Assembly (NCBI RefSeq): GCF_000816845.1
Contig: NZ_CP006879.1
Location: forward strand, 1-64,000
Length of the DNA stretch: 64,000 nucleotides
Reading direction: 5' to 3'
DNA from: Rhizobium gallicum bv. gallicum R602sp
Lineage (GTDB): Bacteria > Pseudomonadota > Alphaproteobacteria > Rhizobiales > Rhizobiaceae
Below are positions 25,300-35,566 of the stretch, in pieces. The position numbers and the translations under genes are program-made. Numbering within the stretch: position 1 is the stretch's first letter; every line of letters starts with the position of its first letter. The notes below the pieces were generated by a model. It was not told where the DNA came from, did not search any database, and saw only the letters and a list, made by a program, of their open reading frames with translations.

Positions 25300-25657
25300 C
25301 TTGGACGCTGCCCGGCCTGGGCAGCCTGAAAAGGTAGCGCAACGACCGCAACCGACCAAGCCAGCGCATTTCGAGGCGTCGTTGGCTCGAATCGGTTCAA
25401 GAGCAAAAACATATATTTGCGCATCAAAAATCGAATTGCGCGCCGCAGCTTCATCGGGGGGGTGTCCAGTTTCAGCAAGGGACCCATGTCGTTGAAGAGA
25501 CTGAGGGCGAAAGGGCGGATCTGGTCGCCCGCTTTTCCGGCAGCACACCGATCGGCCGGACGAGCAGCGCATTGATCGCGCCCGCCTTTCGTTCTAGCTC
25601 AGAGTTTGATCGCGCGTTCCCCTTCCATTCGCTGACGTGTGCAGTCATCATGCGCAA
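25300..25657 (-). pseudogene. ProQ/FinO-family relic, frameshifted
   Basis: The first frame gives AINALLVRPIGVLPEK, then one base is missing and the next frame continues GDQIRPFALSLFNDMGPLLK and KLRRAIRFLMRKYM. These blocks align with the intact ProQ/FinO protein at 1921-2391 (LLIRPIDILPSKPGDQIRPF, ALGLFNDIRALVK, LRRAVGSFV). Beyond LRRAI the similarity is lost. It is a decayed paralogue. Confidence 0.75.
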
Positions 25658-25842
25658 GCACTTATTTTCAAGAAGAATGCATAAGAATGCAGGTTGTTGA
25701 TCATATCGTTAAGCATCCTGAGGTTTTAGTATTGTAGTTCCTAATCGGTCGGGAAAACCGTCGCATATAGGGGTTCGAAAAGGCTCTCGTCTTTCTGAAC
25801 CCTTTTGGCATCACGGGTTCCCAACCCTTCTGAGGCTCCTGG

Positions 25843-28800
25843 ATGACGCAATCATGTTTTGAAGCGATGTCGGAGGCGATGTCGATCCGTCTTGAGCACC
25901 GCGACGAGACGGGAAAGGTCAGCCACGCCGGTCTGAGGAAGACGCAGTTGGCGGCGGCATATGCGGGGGCCGCGCACGCCCTTCATTCTCAAGAGGCTGC
26001 GACGATCGCCATGCCGACCGGCACGGGCAAGTCAGCGGTTATGATTCTGGTTTCGGCGCTCGTCAAGGCGCGACGTGTCCTCGTTATCGTTGCGTCCGCA
26101 CGCCTTCGCGAAGAGCTCGCGGAAAAATTCAGCGAAGTCGATCCGTTTCGCAGGCTGGAGATGCTGAAGAGCAAGATCGCGCCCAGGGTGAGACGGGTCT
26201 ATAATCGCATCACAGACGAGGCCGGCTGGCGGGCGCTTGATGAGGCCGATGTCGTTGTCGGGCTGCCACAAACCTTGAGCCCCGCCTACAAGGGCGTTTG
26301 CCCGCCACCGAGCGGCTTCTTCGACCTGGCTTTGATCGACGAGGGACACCATGCGCCGGCGGAAACCTGGCGCAAATTGATCGAGGATCTCGGGCCGATA
26401 CCGAAGATCCTGTTTTCCGCAACACCCTACCGGCTTGATCGGCGCAGGATGCCAGGCCCGATCATTCATACCTATTCGGCGCGGGCGGCCTACAAGGACG
26501 GTGTCTTTGGAAAAATCGTCTATCACGCCGTCGCTCCAGGAGAGGGCGAGACGCCGGACCAAGCCATCTGTCGCGCCACCTTGGCCCGATTCAAGGACGA
26601 CAGGAAGAAAGGTCTCGATCACCGATACATGGTGAAGGCGTCGACCAGGCGGCGCGCGCAACAATTGAAGGAACTTTACGAAGCAGAAGGCGCGCGCATT
26701 GCGGTGGTCACGAGTTCCTACGCCAAGAAGACGAATGACCGGGCAGTCGAAAGGCTAAGAGCGGGGGAGCTTGATGGTCTGATCTGCGTGCGAATGCTGG
26801 GTGAAGGTTTTGACGAGCCGAGACTCAAGATTGCCGCCCTGCACGATCCTGACAAATCCCTGCCGATCACCTTGCAGTTCATCGGTCGGTTCGCCCGAAC
26901 CACTGAGAAGAACATAGGTCAGGCGAGCTTTCTTTCGGTCCCGGAAGTCACCCATGTGGTTGATGACCTAAGAGCGCTCTATCGGCGCGATTCGATCTGG
27001 AATGAGATTGTCGCCTCCCAGGCAGATGGCGCAATCATCGGTGAACAGGCGCATGAAGACTATGCGGACCGGATCCGATCGACCGGAAGGGTTGCAGCCA
27101 GAGAACCGCTGAGCGAGGCCTTTTGGGAGCAGCTTCGACCGCGGCAGAAAGCCGACGTGTTCGATTGCAGGGGTGTGCAGATCGACATGTCGAAGATGAA
27201 AACCGCATTCGACCGTCTCTACTTGCATTATGCACTCGAAAACGAAGACACGGCAATCCTGGTGACCGAGAAGCCCGGCACACCCAGCTGGCTGGTCGGC
27301 GATGCCATTGCGACAGAAAGCGTCCATCTTCACATGGCGTATTACAGCAAGAACTGTGATCTGCTTTTTTTCCATGCATCCGCCGACGATGTTACCTTGC
27401 GCGATAACTGCATCCGCGCGGTGGCAGGTAAATCATTGCCAGGCGTTCTGTTTCGCGATCTTGCCCGTGTGTTTTCGGGCACAAAGCTCCTTGCCCCCTT
27501 CAATGTCGGCTTGCGCACAAGGCAATATGGCGACGGCGCCGAGAGTTATCGCTCCTCCGCAGGCCGAGCTGCGGGAGATGCATTTGGCGCAATGGAAGCG
27601 GTTCGCTATGTGCGCGGCCATCTCGCAGCGAAAATCGACGATGATGAAATATTGGGGATGAGCGAATCGTCAAAGCTGTGGGGCGGGCAAAATGTCTCCG
27701 TGCAAGAATTCGCTAAATGGTGCGAACGGCTCGGAGCCGCCATCCGCTCCGATAGCGATCCGAGGGGCAGGCGAGGCTATTTCGGCGTGCCCTTTGTCGT
27801 TCCGCTGCGCGAAATTCCCGCGAGGGTCGTGGCCGCCGATTGGCCTCTCGATGTATATTCGAAACCGCTCACGCTCGTTCGTGTTTCCGAGGTTTCAGTT
27901 GCGTCGACTAGGTTTCAGGATTCGCCAGATGAGGTTTCGTCGGTCCCTTCTCCGCTGTCGCTCCTGCTTGATTGCGCAATCGAAATTGCGTCACGCCCGC
28001 AGCCGAGCGATCAGATGAGCCTGCGGATCCGGTGGGCAAGCGGCTATACCACGGTTAGCTATCAGCCGGGTGCGCGCCCGGTTTTTCGCCCCACAGAGCG
28101 AAAGAGCGGAACAGGGTTTGTCCCAACGGATCAGCTGCTGGTGAGGCGTGGTGGCAATTACGAAAAATTCCTGGACTTCATCAACGCGCAACCGCCAACC
28201 CTCTATTCCATTGATGGGGCAATCATTGTGGGGGCGGAAGGGACCGAGCCGCTGGCGGAATTGCCACTCGTTCCCTCTGAAGAAACCTTCGTCGAGAAAA
28301 TCTGGCCCGCAACGGTCGATATCAGGAAGGAACGTTTGTCCGACGAGTTCCCGCACAGAATCGAGAGCATACAGGACGAAATCGCGCGCGAGCTCATCGT
28401 TGATGGGTTCGATGTCGTCTTTCATGACGATGGAAGCGGTGAATTGGCCGACCTGATAACAGTCCGCCAGATCGCATCGGAGGGTTTGCTACAGGATACC
28501 GAGATCACCCTTTGGCACGCCAAATACTCCGGTTCTGACGATCCCGGGCGGCGACTGCAGGATCAGTACGAGGTGCTCGGTCAAGCCATCAAGAGTGGAC
28601 GTCGCCTGACCTATTCCGCGGTACGGGCGCACATCGATCGCCGCCATCAGAAGGGCGGCGACCATAAGTTTCTGGCGGGCGACATCGACATGATGCGTCT
28701 GCTTCTCTCCGGCGATGCGATGCAGAAGTATCTCTATCGCATCAAGGTCGTCCAGCCGGGAACGTCGATTTCAAAAGTGTCGGCCGACATCAAACAGATC

Positions 28801-28869
28801 GTTGCAGCGGCCGCACATCTGATCGAATACGGTGGATTGAACAGATTCGAGTATATAGCCAGTCCTTGA
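25843..28869 (+). CDS. Large SF2 (DEAD/DEAH-type) helicase with C-terminal nuclease-like domain
   Basis: The 1008-aa protein has SF2 motifs: Walker A IAMPTGTGKSAV (about 56-67), Walker B LALIDEGHH (Asp166-Glu167), motif III FSATPYRLD, GFDEPRLKIA and motif VI LQFIGRFART. A 400-residue middle region of unknown fold follows. Residues about 855-960 carry FDVVFHDDGSGELADLITVR and EITLWHAKYSGS, which fits a PD-(D/E)xK-like nuclease with a D...H-x-K core. Such single-gene helicase-nuclease proteins are common in defence islands. It is free-standing, with transposase debris downstream. It is most like the uncharacterised solo helicases of restriction/defence loci; a match to a named system cannot be claimed from here. 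Confidence 0.8.
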   Translation: MTQSCFEAMSEAMSIRLEHRDETGKVSHAGLRKTQLAAAYAGAAHALHSQEAATIAMPTGTGKSAVMILVSALVKARRVLVIVASARLREELAEKFSEVDPFRRLEMLKSKIAPRVRRVYNRITDEAGWRALDEADVVVGLPQTLSPAYKGVCPPPSGFFDLALIDEGHHAPAETWRKLIEDLGPIPKILFSATPYRLDRRRMPGPIIHTYSARAAYKDGVFGKIVYHAVAPGEGETPDQAICRATLARFKDDRKKGLDHRYMVKASTRRRAQQLKELYEAEGARIAVVTSSYAKKTNDRAVERLRAGELDGLICVRMLGEGFDEPRLKIAALHDPDKSLPITLQFIGRFARTTEKNIGQASFLSVPEVTHVVDDLRALYRRDSIWNEIVASQADGAIIGEQAHEDYADRIRSTGRVAAREPLSEAFWEQLRPRQKADVFDCRGVQIDMSKMKTAFDRLYLHYALENEDTAILVTEKPGTPSWLVGDAIATESVHLHMAYYSKNCDLLFFHASADDVTLRDNCIRAVAGKSLPGVLFRDLARVFSGTKLLAPFNVGLRTRQYGDGAESYRSSAGRAAGDAFGAMEAVRYVRGHLAAKIDDDEILGMSESSKLWGGQNVSVQEFAKWCERLGAAIRSDSDPRGRRGYFGVPFVVPLREIPARVVAADWPLDVYSKPLTLVRVSEVSVASTRFQDSPDEVSSVPSPLSLLLDCAIEIASRPQPSDQMSLRIRWASGYTTVSYQPGARPVFRPTERKSGTGFVPTDQLLVRRGGNYEKFLDFINAQPPTLYSIDGAIIVGAEGTEPLAELPLVPSEETFVEKIWPATVDIRKERLSDEFPHRIESIQDEIARELIVDGFDVVFHDDGSGELADLITVRQIASEGLLQDTEITLWHAKYSGSDDPGRRLQDQYEVLGQAIKSGRRLTYSAVRAHIDRRHQKGGDHKFLAGDIDMMRLLLSGDAMQKYLYRIKVVQPGTSISKVSADIKQIVAAAAHLIEYGGLNRFEYIASP

Positions 28870-29229
28870 CGCGATCTTAGGGAGCGAGCCGGGCGCTCAT
28901 CGTGTTCCAAGCTGTCTGCACCAGTCGTGGACGGTGACGAATCGATGCTCGCTGCGGTCCAGACGGGTGCGGCGACCAGGAACAGGTAATAAATCGCGAA
29001 AGGATACATGACGTTCAGGATCGGCAAGGCGAGCCGATAAGCCCATCGCAGGCGGCACGCGGCCGATCCGCCGCAGCGTCTCGGCCGCTGCGATGGCGAT
29101 TATTGACGCGTGGGCCGAGCCTTGAGCCGCAGGCGCTGCCATTCGTCACCGGCCGCAGCGGCCGACCCGGTAATGCTCTTCACTGGCATCCGTGCGGCGC
29201 AGGAGGATTTGGGAAGACGCGTCGATCGG
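28870..29229. other. Intergenic region without a recognisable gene
   Basis: I see no supported gene between the helicase and the transposase fragment. Frames on either strand are short and have no family features. Confidence 0.35.
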
Positions 29230-29600
29230 CGTGGAGAGCAAGTAACGCCTGAGGAACCTGTCGTCATCGACCTGCAGCGCTTCACCGCTAATCTGAAGAC
29301 GGCTTGGCAGAATGGCGAGGTGCGACCTACCATAAAAGGTCATATCGGCGGACCAAACTCTATCCGAAGAGGCCGACCATGCTTGAGCCGTATGAAGCTC
29401 AGATTCGGGCATGGCTGGAGGCTGAGCCGACCCTCTCGGCAGCCGTCGTGCTGCAGCGGCTGATGAACGTCGATCCGGTTCACGAACAAAAGCCTGCGGA
29501 CGGTGCAGATGGCGGTGAAAGCCTGGCGTCAGGAGTCGGCCCTTGAGATCCTCAATGGTGACTGGATGACGATCACGCCGGCTCTTCCACTCGCCAAATC
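29230..29600 (+). pseudogene. Transposase fragment (integrase-type), broken
   Basis: Two frames give pieces of one transposase: DLQRFTANLKTAWQNGEVRP (near 29270) and MLEPYEAQIRAWLEAEPTLS (near 29380). A third stretch, VQMAVKAWRQESALEILNGD, follows near 29505. These resemble the C-terminal part of rhizobial IS transposases with an rve core (IS21-like). No IS ends or catalytic domain were found. Nothing clear lies between 29600 and 29832. Confidence 0.5.
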
Positions 29601-29832
29601 GTTCGGTAGCATTCTTCCATGAGGCAATAGGAGGGGTCAATTCTTCGCTTCGCTTGACAGCTGCCACTGAGATCATTGGCATCAGCTACTTGCGCGATGG
29701 CCAGAACTCCTGTGCCGTTGACATATTTCGCCCTGAGCTGGGTTCAACATCATGCCCTATGGGCGTGGGCCGATACTCGCCATTTGGCATACACCTTCGA
29801 ACCGCTGAGTGCACGCGTTGAAAAATCCGCAC

Positions 29833-32021
29833 TCAGATTGGGATATGGTCTGCCGCTGTCGAGATATCGCGATCCCCCGATCGCTTATAGCCGGTCATCC
29901 TTGCAGCACGTCGATGGCGTACAGAATCCGTGATCACTTGCCGCATGGCCTCCCACCCGGCAGGAGTTGCCAGCACAAGCCAGCCCTCCGCCGCCCGGTT
30001 TTGATATCCGGTGTCATAGGCCTCGATATTGCCCTGCGCCCACCTCATGGATTCCGCCATCATCTCTCCGTCTGCATTCTCCCATCGGAACAATCCCGTC
30101 GCAGACAGTCGCCATCCAAGGAGGAAGGCGACCGAGGGGTTCAGGGCCAGGAAACGGGCGTCGGACATGATGGAGCCCCCTGCGATAGCGGTGACTGGAA
30201 CCGGCTGTAGGCGCCAAAGCATGGGATAGTCGCGGGCGAAATATCGTTCCTTATGCCAAAAATCGTGAACTGAGGGTTCGCTATCGTCGTCGAACTTCAG
30301 CGCGCGGTGACCGATGACACTGAGCCGACTTTCTTCAGAGCGGTCATTATCCTGTCGCGCAATCCTGGTTAACTCGGCCAAAACAACGTCGCCGGCGGGA
30401 GTATGGTAGGCCGTCGGCAGCGCCTCGGCAACGGCTGCCATCCATTCGTCCTAAGGATATTTGCCGAGTTCCTCTGCCGCGGGGATATAGAGCCAGTCGG
30501 GCCGGGGTAGAATGTTGACCAGATTTCCGGGAGGATCGGCTACTACCAAGATTTCCCTGACGTACGTCGGAATCCATTCCACCACCTCTGCATCGCAAAG
30601 CTCAGAGACCAGGAGCCCGAAAGCATGTTGAGCAACAAGACTGCGGGGTCGCCGGTATGTCAGCTTGAGCCCGATACGCTCATTGTGCCGATAAATTTCC
30701 CGCTCGATTTTAGCGGACCAGGTTTCTGGTGGTGCGACGATGCGCATGAGCTGCGCCATCCGGCGTACCAGATTGTCGAAGGATAGTTCCACATCGGAAG
30801 CCAGCCTTTTCAGGACGTGGTGGTACATCCGCGTAAGGTCGAAGGGATCTTCCGTATCCGGCAGTGGTTCCCCGGGCGGGGTAACGTCACCGGAAAGACT
30901 GATTTCCGGTTTTGGAGTTTCTGGAAAGTGAAGGCGGTAAAATGCGGGCAAGGGGACTTTTGCCGGCGCCGACGGGATCTCAAGTTCGAGTTGCTGGAGA
31001 ACGTTTTGTGCGGCGTACCGGATGACGGAGGAACCCTGCCAGGCCAGATCGTTGAGATCCTCCACATAGCGTATGGCGATGGCTGGGTTGCTGACAGCAA
31101 GACACTCAAGGATCGAAAGCCCGGCAGTCTGTGCCTGATAGTCGTCTGCGATAGCCTTGCTCAACGCCGCGCGAGCGGCGCCAGACCTGTCGCCGAGCTC
31201 GAAGACGTCCAACAGGCCGTGCCGGGCCTGCCATGCCAAAGAGAGAGCCGGCTGGTCGATGTCGCGGGTCAGCAGACGAACGCTGATATCGCAATCGTGC
31301 GCTCGCGGTTTAAGATCGAGGGATGGTGGCCGGTAGGAACTTGATTTCCAGTCTACAAGTTGTGTCACGTGCTCTTCGATGTCCCGCCATAGCTCCGGAG
31401 CGGCAGTTCATCAAGAAATTCACCGAGCAATTCGTCCAAATAGCCAATTTGCTCCCTGGCCCGCAGACCATGTCCCGTATAGTCGGCAACAAAAAGTTTG
31501 AGCGCACGGGCTCGTCCATCGGTGGGATAAGCAATTCGAAGTGCGCGAGAAACGGCGTAATGGGATCCGCCATCGTGGAAGCGCGCCCATCCGTAAGGGC
31601 GGCCGTTCTCAATGAGACGTGTTATCGCCGCGTCAGCGATTTCGACCTCGCCCGCCGCATTCGCCGCATGGACGAGCACTTCCAGACTTGGTGACGTCAA
31701 GGTTTGTTGAAGAACGAGATTCGCTGCTTCCCTGACGCTCGGACCGCCGCCTTTGGCGAATAGGGCTCGGCCGATAGGCGACCAGTCGAGACCTCCGGTA
31801 CTCACCGCCCGGGAGAGGATTTTGGCAAACTCCGTTGCATCATCTGCAAGTGATTGGACCCTATCCTGATCGAGGACAACGCCGTTCGGCATTTTCAAAG
31901 AAGGGGGCGTCGATTTTCGGCGATCGCGGTCGTCTTCTTTGTCCTCTCGATCGACACCGTCCAGGATATCACCGTATGCCTTGCCGGAAATCGCCACGGT
32001 TTGAGCGGAAACTCTCAGCAT
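29833..32021 (-). pseudogene. Large unknown protein, broken by one frameshift and one stop
   Basis: Three consecutive minus-strand pieces join into one ~730-aa protein. The first (32021 to about 31390) should run on through LWRDIEEHVTQLVDW, but its own frame shifts near 31395. The second (to 30451) ends ELGKYP-TAG, and the same frame continues directly as DEWMAAVAEALPTAYHTP to 29833, so the TAG at 30451-30453 is a nonsense change or a true stop. The protein is mostly helical, without a motif I can name. The 5' end lies close to a tRNA 3' end at 32156-32197, so it may also be truncated there. Confidence 0.55.
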
Positions 32022-32155
32022 TCGGATCGCTTGGGCGGACCAGCGGCGTGCTGGACGCTGCGGAGGCCAATGTCGCGGTCAACGCCTCGCCAAATGCTGT
32101 GTCGTAACTGGAGAACGGCAAAAGAAGTCTTGCAGCCGCGACGAGGCCGGTGCCT

Positions 32156-32197
32156 CGGGCTTCGCCCGTGCGGGTTCGATTCCCGCAGCGGCCACCA
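32156..32197 (+). tRNA. tRNA (or tmRNA) 3'-end fragment, possible attachment site
   Basis: The sequence shows a long-variable-arm hairpin (CGGGC-TTC-GCCCG, 32156-32168), a T-arm (GCGGG-TTCGATT-CCCGC, 32170-32186), a 3' acceptor half AGCGGCC, discriminator A and CCA (32195-32197). No matching 5' half (GGCCGCT) or anticodon arm precedes it, so the tRNA is incomplete. Integrases often use such 3' ends as att sites, and the Dcm-to-integrase segment begins just after it. No second copy was found in the window. Confidence 0.6.
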
Positions 32198-32290
32198 GCT
32201 TCAGATGTCATATTCCCATGAATCGCGATAAAGCTGTAAAATTGAGGTTTTGACCGTCGACGTTTATCTTTGAGCTTGATACTGGTAGTC

Positions 32291-33346
32291 ATGAAAATCG
32301 AAGTTGTGGATTTATTTTGTGGTGTCGGAGGGCTGAGCGCGGGTTTCCGTAAAGCTGGCATCAGCGTGCTGGCTGGCATAGACTTCGATGCTAGCTGCAA
32401 ATACGCCTATGAGAAGAACATCAAAGCTGAATTCCTGCCGGCCAACGTTGCAGAATTGTCTGGTAGCGACATAGATAGGCTGTATTCTCCCGGTGCGACG
32501 AAGGTGCTAGTTGGATGCGCGCCGTGCCAGCCATTCTCAATGTATACGGGCCGATATCGGCAGAATGAGACCCCGGAAGATACCGACAAGCGATGGAATT
32601 TGCTTCGAGAATTCGCGCGGATCATTGAGGAGGTTCAACCCGATATCGTCTCGATGGAGAATGTCCCGCGTGTTGCAATCCATCCGGCGTTCAACAGCTT
32701 TGTGGATCGCTTGAAGGTAGCTGGCTATCAGGTGACCTATCAAAAAGTGCGGGCACAAAATTACGGAGTGCCGCAGAGGCGAACCAGACTGGTGCTTTTT
32801 GCATCTAAATTCGGTGAAGTGAAGCTTATCGAACCTACCCACCTAGACTCCCCGATGACCGTCAGGGAGGCAATTGGCTCTCTTCCTCCAATCAAGGCGG
32901 GCGAAGCTGATACCGTGGACCGGCTGCACCAATCCCGCAATCTCAAGGAAACGAACCTGCGGCGCATAAGGGCAACTCGCGAGGGCGGAAGCTGGAAGGA
33001 TTGGGACAAAAGTCTCCAGCTCGCGTGCCACCGGAAGCCTGAAGGGAAATCGTTCAGAGCTGTTTACGGCAGAATGAGGTGGGACGAACCCTCGCCCGTC
33101 ATCACGACGCAGTGCTTGGGAATTGGCAATGGACGGTTTGGTCATCCAGAGCAGGACCGCGCAATTTCGATCCGTGAAGCTGCCATCCTTCAGTCTTTTC
33201 CTGCGGACTTTGAATTTGTCGCACCGGGCGAGCGAGTGAACCAGCTCCGACTAGCGCGGCAGATAGGAAACGCGGTGCCGGTCCGATTAGGAGAGGCGGT
33301 TGCTCGCTCAATCAAACGACACCTTGAAAACCACGTGCAAGCTTAG
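32291..33346 (+). CDS. dcm: DNA cytosine-5 methyltransferase
   Basis: From MKIEVVDLFCGVGGL the ~351-aa enzyme has all C5-methylase motifs in order: motif I DLFCGVGGLSAGF, motif IV GCAPCQPFS with the catalytic Cys, motif VI MENVPRV, motif VIII QRRTRLVLF, and motifs IX-X (REAAILQSFP, QIGNAVPV). The region between VIII and IX is the target-recognition part, so specificity cannot be read. An upstream ATG at 32270 is also possible. A bidirectional terminator follows. The convergent Z1 gene and a vsr gene make up the rest of this modification locus. Confidence 0.95.
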   Translation: MKIEVVDLFCGVGGLSAGFRKAGISVLAGIDFDASCKYAYEKNIKAEFLPANVAELSGSDIDRLYSPGATKVLVGCAPCQPFSMYTGRYRQNETPEDTDKRWNLLREFARIIEEVQPDIVSMENVPRVAIHPAFNSFVDRLKVAGYQVTYQKVRAQNYGVPQRRTRLVLFASKFGEVKLIEPTHLDSPMTVREAIGSLPPIKAGEADTVDRLHQSRNLKETNLRRIRATREGGSWKDWDKSLQLACHRKPEGKSFRAVYGRMRWDEPSPVITTQCLGIGNGRFGHPEQDRAISIREAAILQSFPADFEFVAPGERVNQLRLARQIGNAVPVRLGEAVARSIKRHLENHVQA

Positions 33347-33356
33347 AAAAAATGGA

Positions 33357-33379
33357 GGGGCGCCGAGCGCCCCTTTTTT
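33357..33379 (+). terminator. Bidirectional rho-independent terminator
   Basis: GGGGCGC-CGA-GCGCCCC followed by TTTTTT lies 10 bases after the dcm stop. An A-run on the other side lets it also end transcription of the convergent Z1 gene, whose stop codon it overlaps. Confidence 0.85.
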
Positions 33380-35507
33380 ACTCGCCCGTGAAAACGTAGG
33401 TCGGGCTGCCTTGCGGCATCACAACTGTTGGGAACCAGGCGATTGGTTCGTCTGGATCACCGACATAGAGCAAGGCGAGCGACGGTGCCTGAGGCGATAC
33501 TCTTCTGAGGAGTGCGATCTCTTGACCGCTCAGGCGGCCGCGCCACCATCCGCGCTCCGTTAGCGTGTCTTCCACCTCGCGAACATATACGGTGCCTCCG
33601 CCCTGCATATGATCCGAGAATGATCGAAGAAGCGCCTCAATTGTCTCAAGGTCCCACAGACCCGGATCATCATCCAAAATTGCAACGCTCTCGATCAAAG
33701 CATTGATGGCCTCCAGCGGGACGGTCGTCGCGCGCCTCTGGCGATCAGCTTCTGTAATTGGAACGCCGTTCCCTCTAAGGATATCGAGCACGAGCGCAGC
33801 CGCATCGGAATCTTCCGCATAGAAGTGGGGATGTATCTGATCTCGACCAGCTTGCACGGTGCGAACTGCACCCGCTTCCAAAGCGTTCGGCCGTGTAGGA
33901 CGAGAGGCGAGCGGAACCCGTATTAACACGGTATTGCCGTTGTTCTCCCCCTCGACGGTCAATCGCAGCGCTTCCTCAGCTTCATGGATCTCGCGGAAAC
34001 GGGCGGCTAGTCGATGAGGCAGATAGATCCGCACGTGATCAAGGTACGACTGGCGATAGCCAAACATGCGTGCGTGTTGCCACACCGTGTCCATCTGAGA
34101 AGTCTTCGCTTCCCGAATGTAGTACGTAGTTAGGAGAGCATCGATGGTTAGGCCGCGTCCGAGGATGTTCCCTCCCACGAGGAAGTTCAATCGAGGGCCG
34201 TAAACAGGCACGTCGGCCTTCGAATTGATCCGAATGACTTCCGCATGCCTGATGGCCGATCTGGCGGACGCAATCAAATCGTCGAGCGCCGGGCACTCTT
34301 GAACCGTTCTTGTCAGCTCGTTGTATGCCTCTCTAAAAAACTCGCGAGTCTCGTCAACACTTGCCCGCAGGCGCCTTCTTACGAGGTTTAGATGAGCTTC
34401 GATGTATCCGGATACCGTCTCGTGCTCATCCATTTTATGGCTTGTGTGCGAGAGATGCTTGAAACCTTGAGTGGGCCATCCTTTTGAAACCGAAAGAGCG
34501 CACGCTGATAGCACGAAGAAATTAATCGATCTCGCCAAGCCAGGTGGCGCCGTTCGTCTCATCAAAATAGCTTCGGTGGCTCCAACGAACACGAGATTTC
34601 TTGGCCGTTCATCCTCTGCCGCATCTGGATCATACTGGCTGAAGAAAACCTCTCCTCCAGTATACCCCGCACCTGGCTCAAGCAAAAACGTCGTGCTCGG
34701 GCGGAGGTCCGCATATTCTTTCTGCAAGAAGAGAACGTAAGGTGTTGCAGTCACCTGAACATAAAGGCTGTGTGGCAGCTCTTCACCCAGGGAGAAACCA
34801 GCTTCTTCCGGCCGGTCATTTGCGACAACAAGGCGATTCATTTTGCTCCTATACTGCGGGGCGTTCGCTTTCCCAGTGGAGCGAGCGGCAAGAGTGGTAT
34901 CGGGAGTCGCGGCGTCAGCTTCGTCGTCTAATACAAGAACCGGATAGTTCGAGGCATCGAGTTGCTGGAGGAACCTGATCACTTCAGGAAGATTGATGTG
35001 GTTTTTTGCGCAAACGAGGACTAGGCCTTCCGCCGACACGGTGTCCCGAAGCTCTCCTTCCTGGCCCTGCCACTCATACGAGGACCCTTCTTTGACCGCT
35101 GCAAAAACACGGGGGCCATCAAGGTCTTTAAAGCGGCTTGCTGTTTGCCTCACCAGGGCGACGTTGTCGGTCGTGAGAACAACAACGACGCGAAACCCGT
35201 TATCCAGGGCGAGCGCGGAGGTCAAAATCATCGAAACGGTCTTGCCGCTCTGGATCCGACCGTAAAGTAATGCTCGGGGAGCTCGTGCACCAATGATCGG
35301 CTCCTCCGAAGCTGTACCAGATCCGTCCGATCCAACCTCTCCGGCAGCAACTTGTATCGAATAGGTATCAACAAGCTGATCGGCGAAGACCACGACCTGA
35401 TCCATCACCGCGTCAACGGCTGACGGACTCATCGGAGAGGACTGTACTCCTTCGACAAGATTTTGCTTCGTTCCAGTGGTAACGGGCCCATTACGCTTGA
35501 TTGGCAT
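33378..35507 (-). CDS. Z1-domain P-loop ATPase
   Basis: The start at 35507 (MPIKRNGPVTTG) leaves room for a divergent promoter before vsr; a longer frame would run into it. The ~709-aa protein has Walker A ALLYGRIQSGKTVSMI, Walker B PVLVLDDEAD and SLYVQVTATPY, an SF2-like helicase core, then the conserved LNFLVGGNILGRGLTIDAL and QMDTVWQHARMFGYR that mark Z1 proteins. Z1 ATPases occur in restriction-modification loci with Dcm methylases, Vsr nucleases and GHKL (MORC-like) ATPases. Here dcm and vsr flank it, but no GHKL ATPase is visible. A motor role in DNA restriction is the family expectation. Confidence 0.88.
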   Translation of the reverse strand: MPIKRNGPVTTGTKQNLVEGVQSSPMSPSAVDAVMDQVVVFADQLVDTYSIQVAAGEVGSDGSGTASEEPIIGARAPRALLYGRIQSGKTVSMILTSALALDNGFRVVVVLTTDNVALVRQTASRFKDLDGPRVFAAVKEGSSYEWQGQEGELRDTVSAEGLVLVCAKNHINLPEVIRFLQQLDASNYPVLVLDDEADAATPDTTLAARSTGKANAPQYRSKMNRLVVANDRPEEAGFSLGEELPHSLYVQVTATPYVLFLQKEYADLRPSTTFLLEPGAGYTGGEVFFSQYDPDAAEDERPRNLVFVGATEAILMRRTAPPGLARSINFFVLSACALSVSKGWPTQGFKHLSHTSHKMDEHETVSGYIEAHLNLVRRRLRASVDETREFFREAYNELTRTVQECPALDDLIASARSAIRHAEVIRINSKADVPVYGPRLNFLVGGNILGRGLTIDALLTTYYIREAKTSQMDTVWQHARMFGYRQSYLDHVRIYLPHRLAARFREIHEAEEALRLTVEGENNGNTVLIRVPLASRPTRPNALEAGAVRTVQAGRDQIHPHFYAEDSDAAALVLDILRGNGVPITEADRQRRATTVPLEAINALIESVAILDDDPGLWDLETIEALLRSFSDHMQGGGTVYVREVEDTLTERGWWRGRLSGQEIALLRRVSPQAPSLALLYVGDPDEPIAWFPTVVMPQGSPTYVFTGE

Positions 35508-35566
35508 GTTTTCTCTCTGATGATTCGCACCACAACCATCAGGCGATAAATGAGGTATAGAGTCAA

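Noticed and set aside
28897..29142. Small minus-strand gene after the helicase
   Set aside because: No ribosome-binding site, no family features, and composition typical of non-coding GC-rich sequence.
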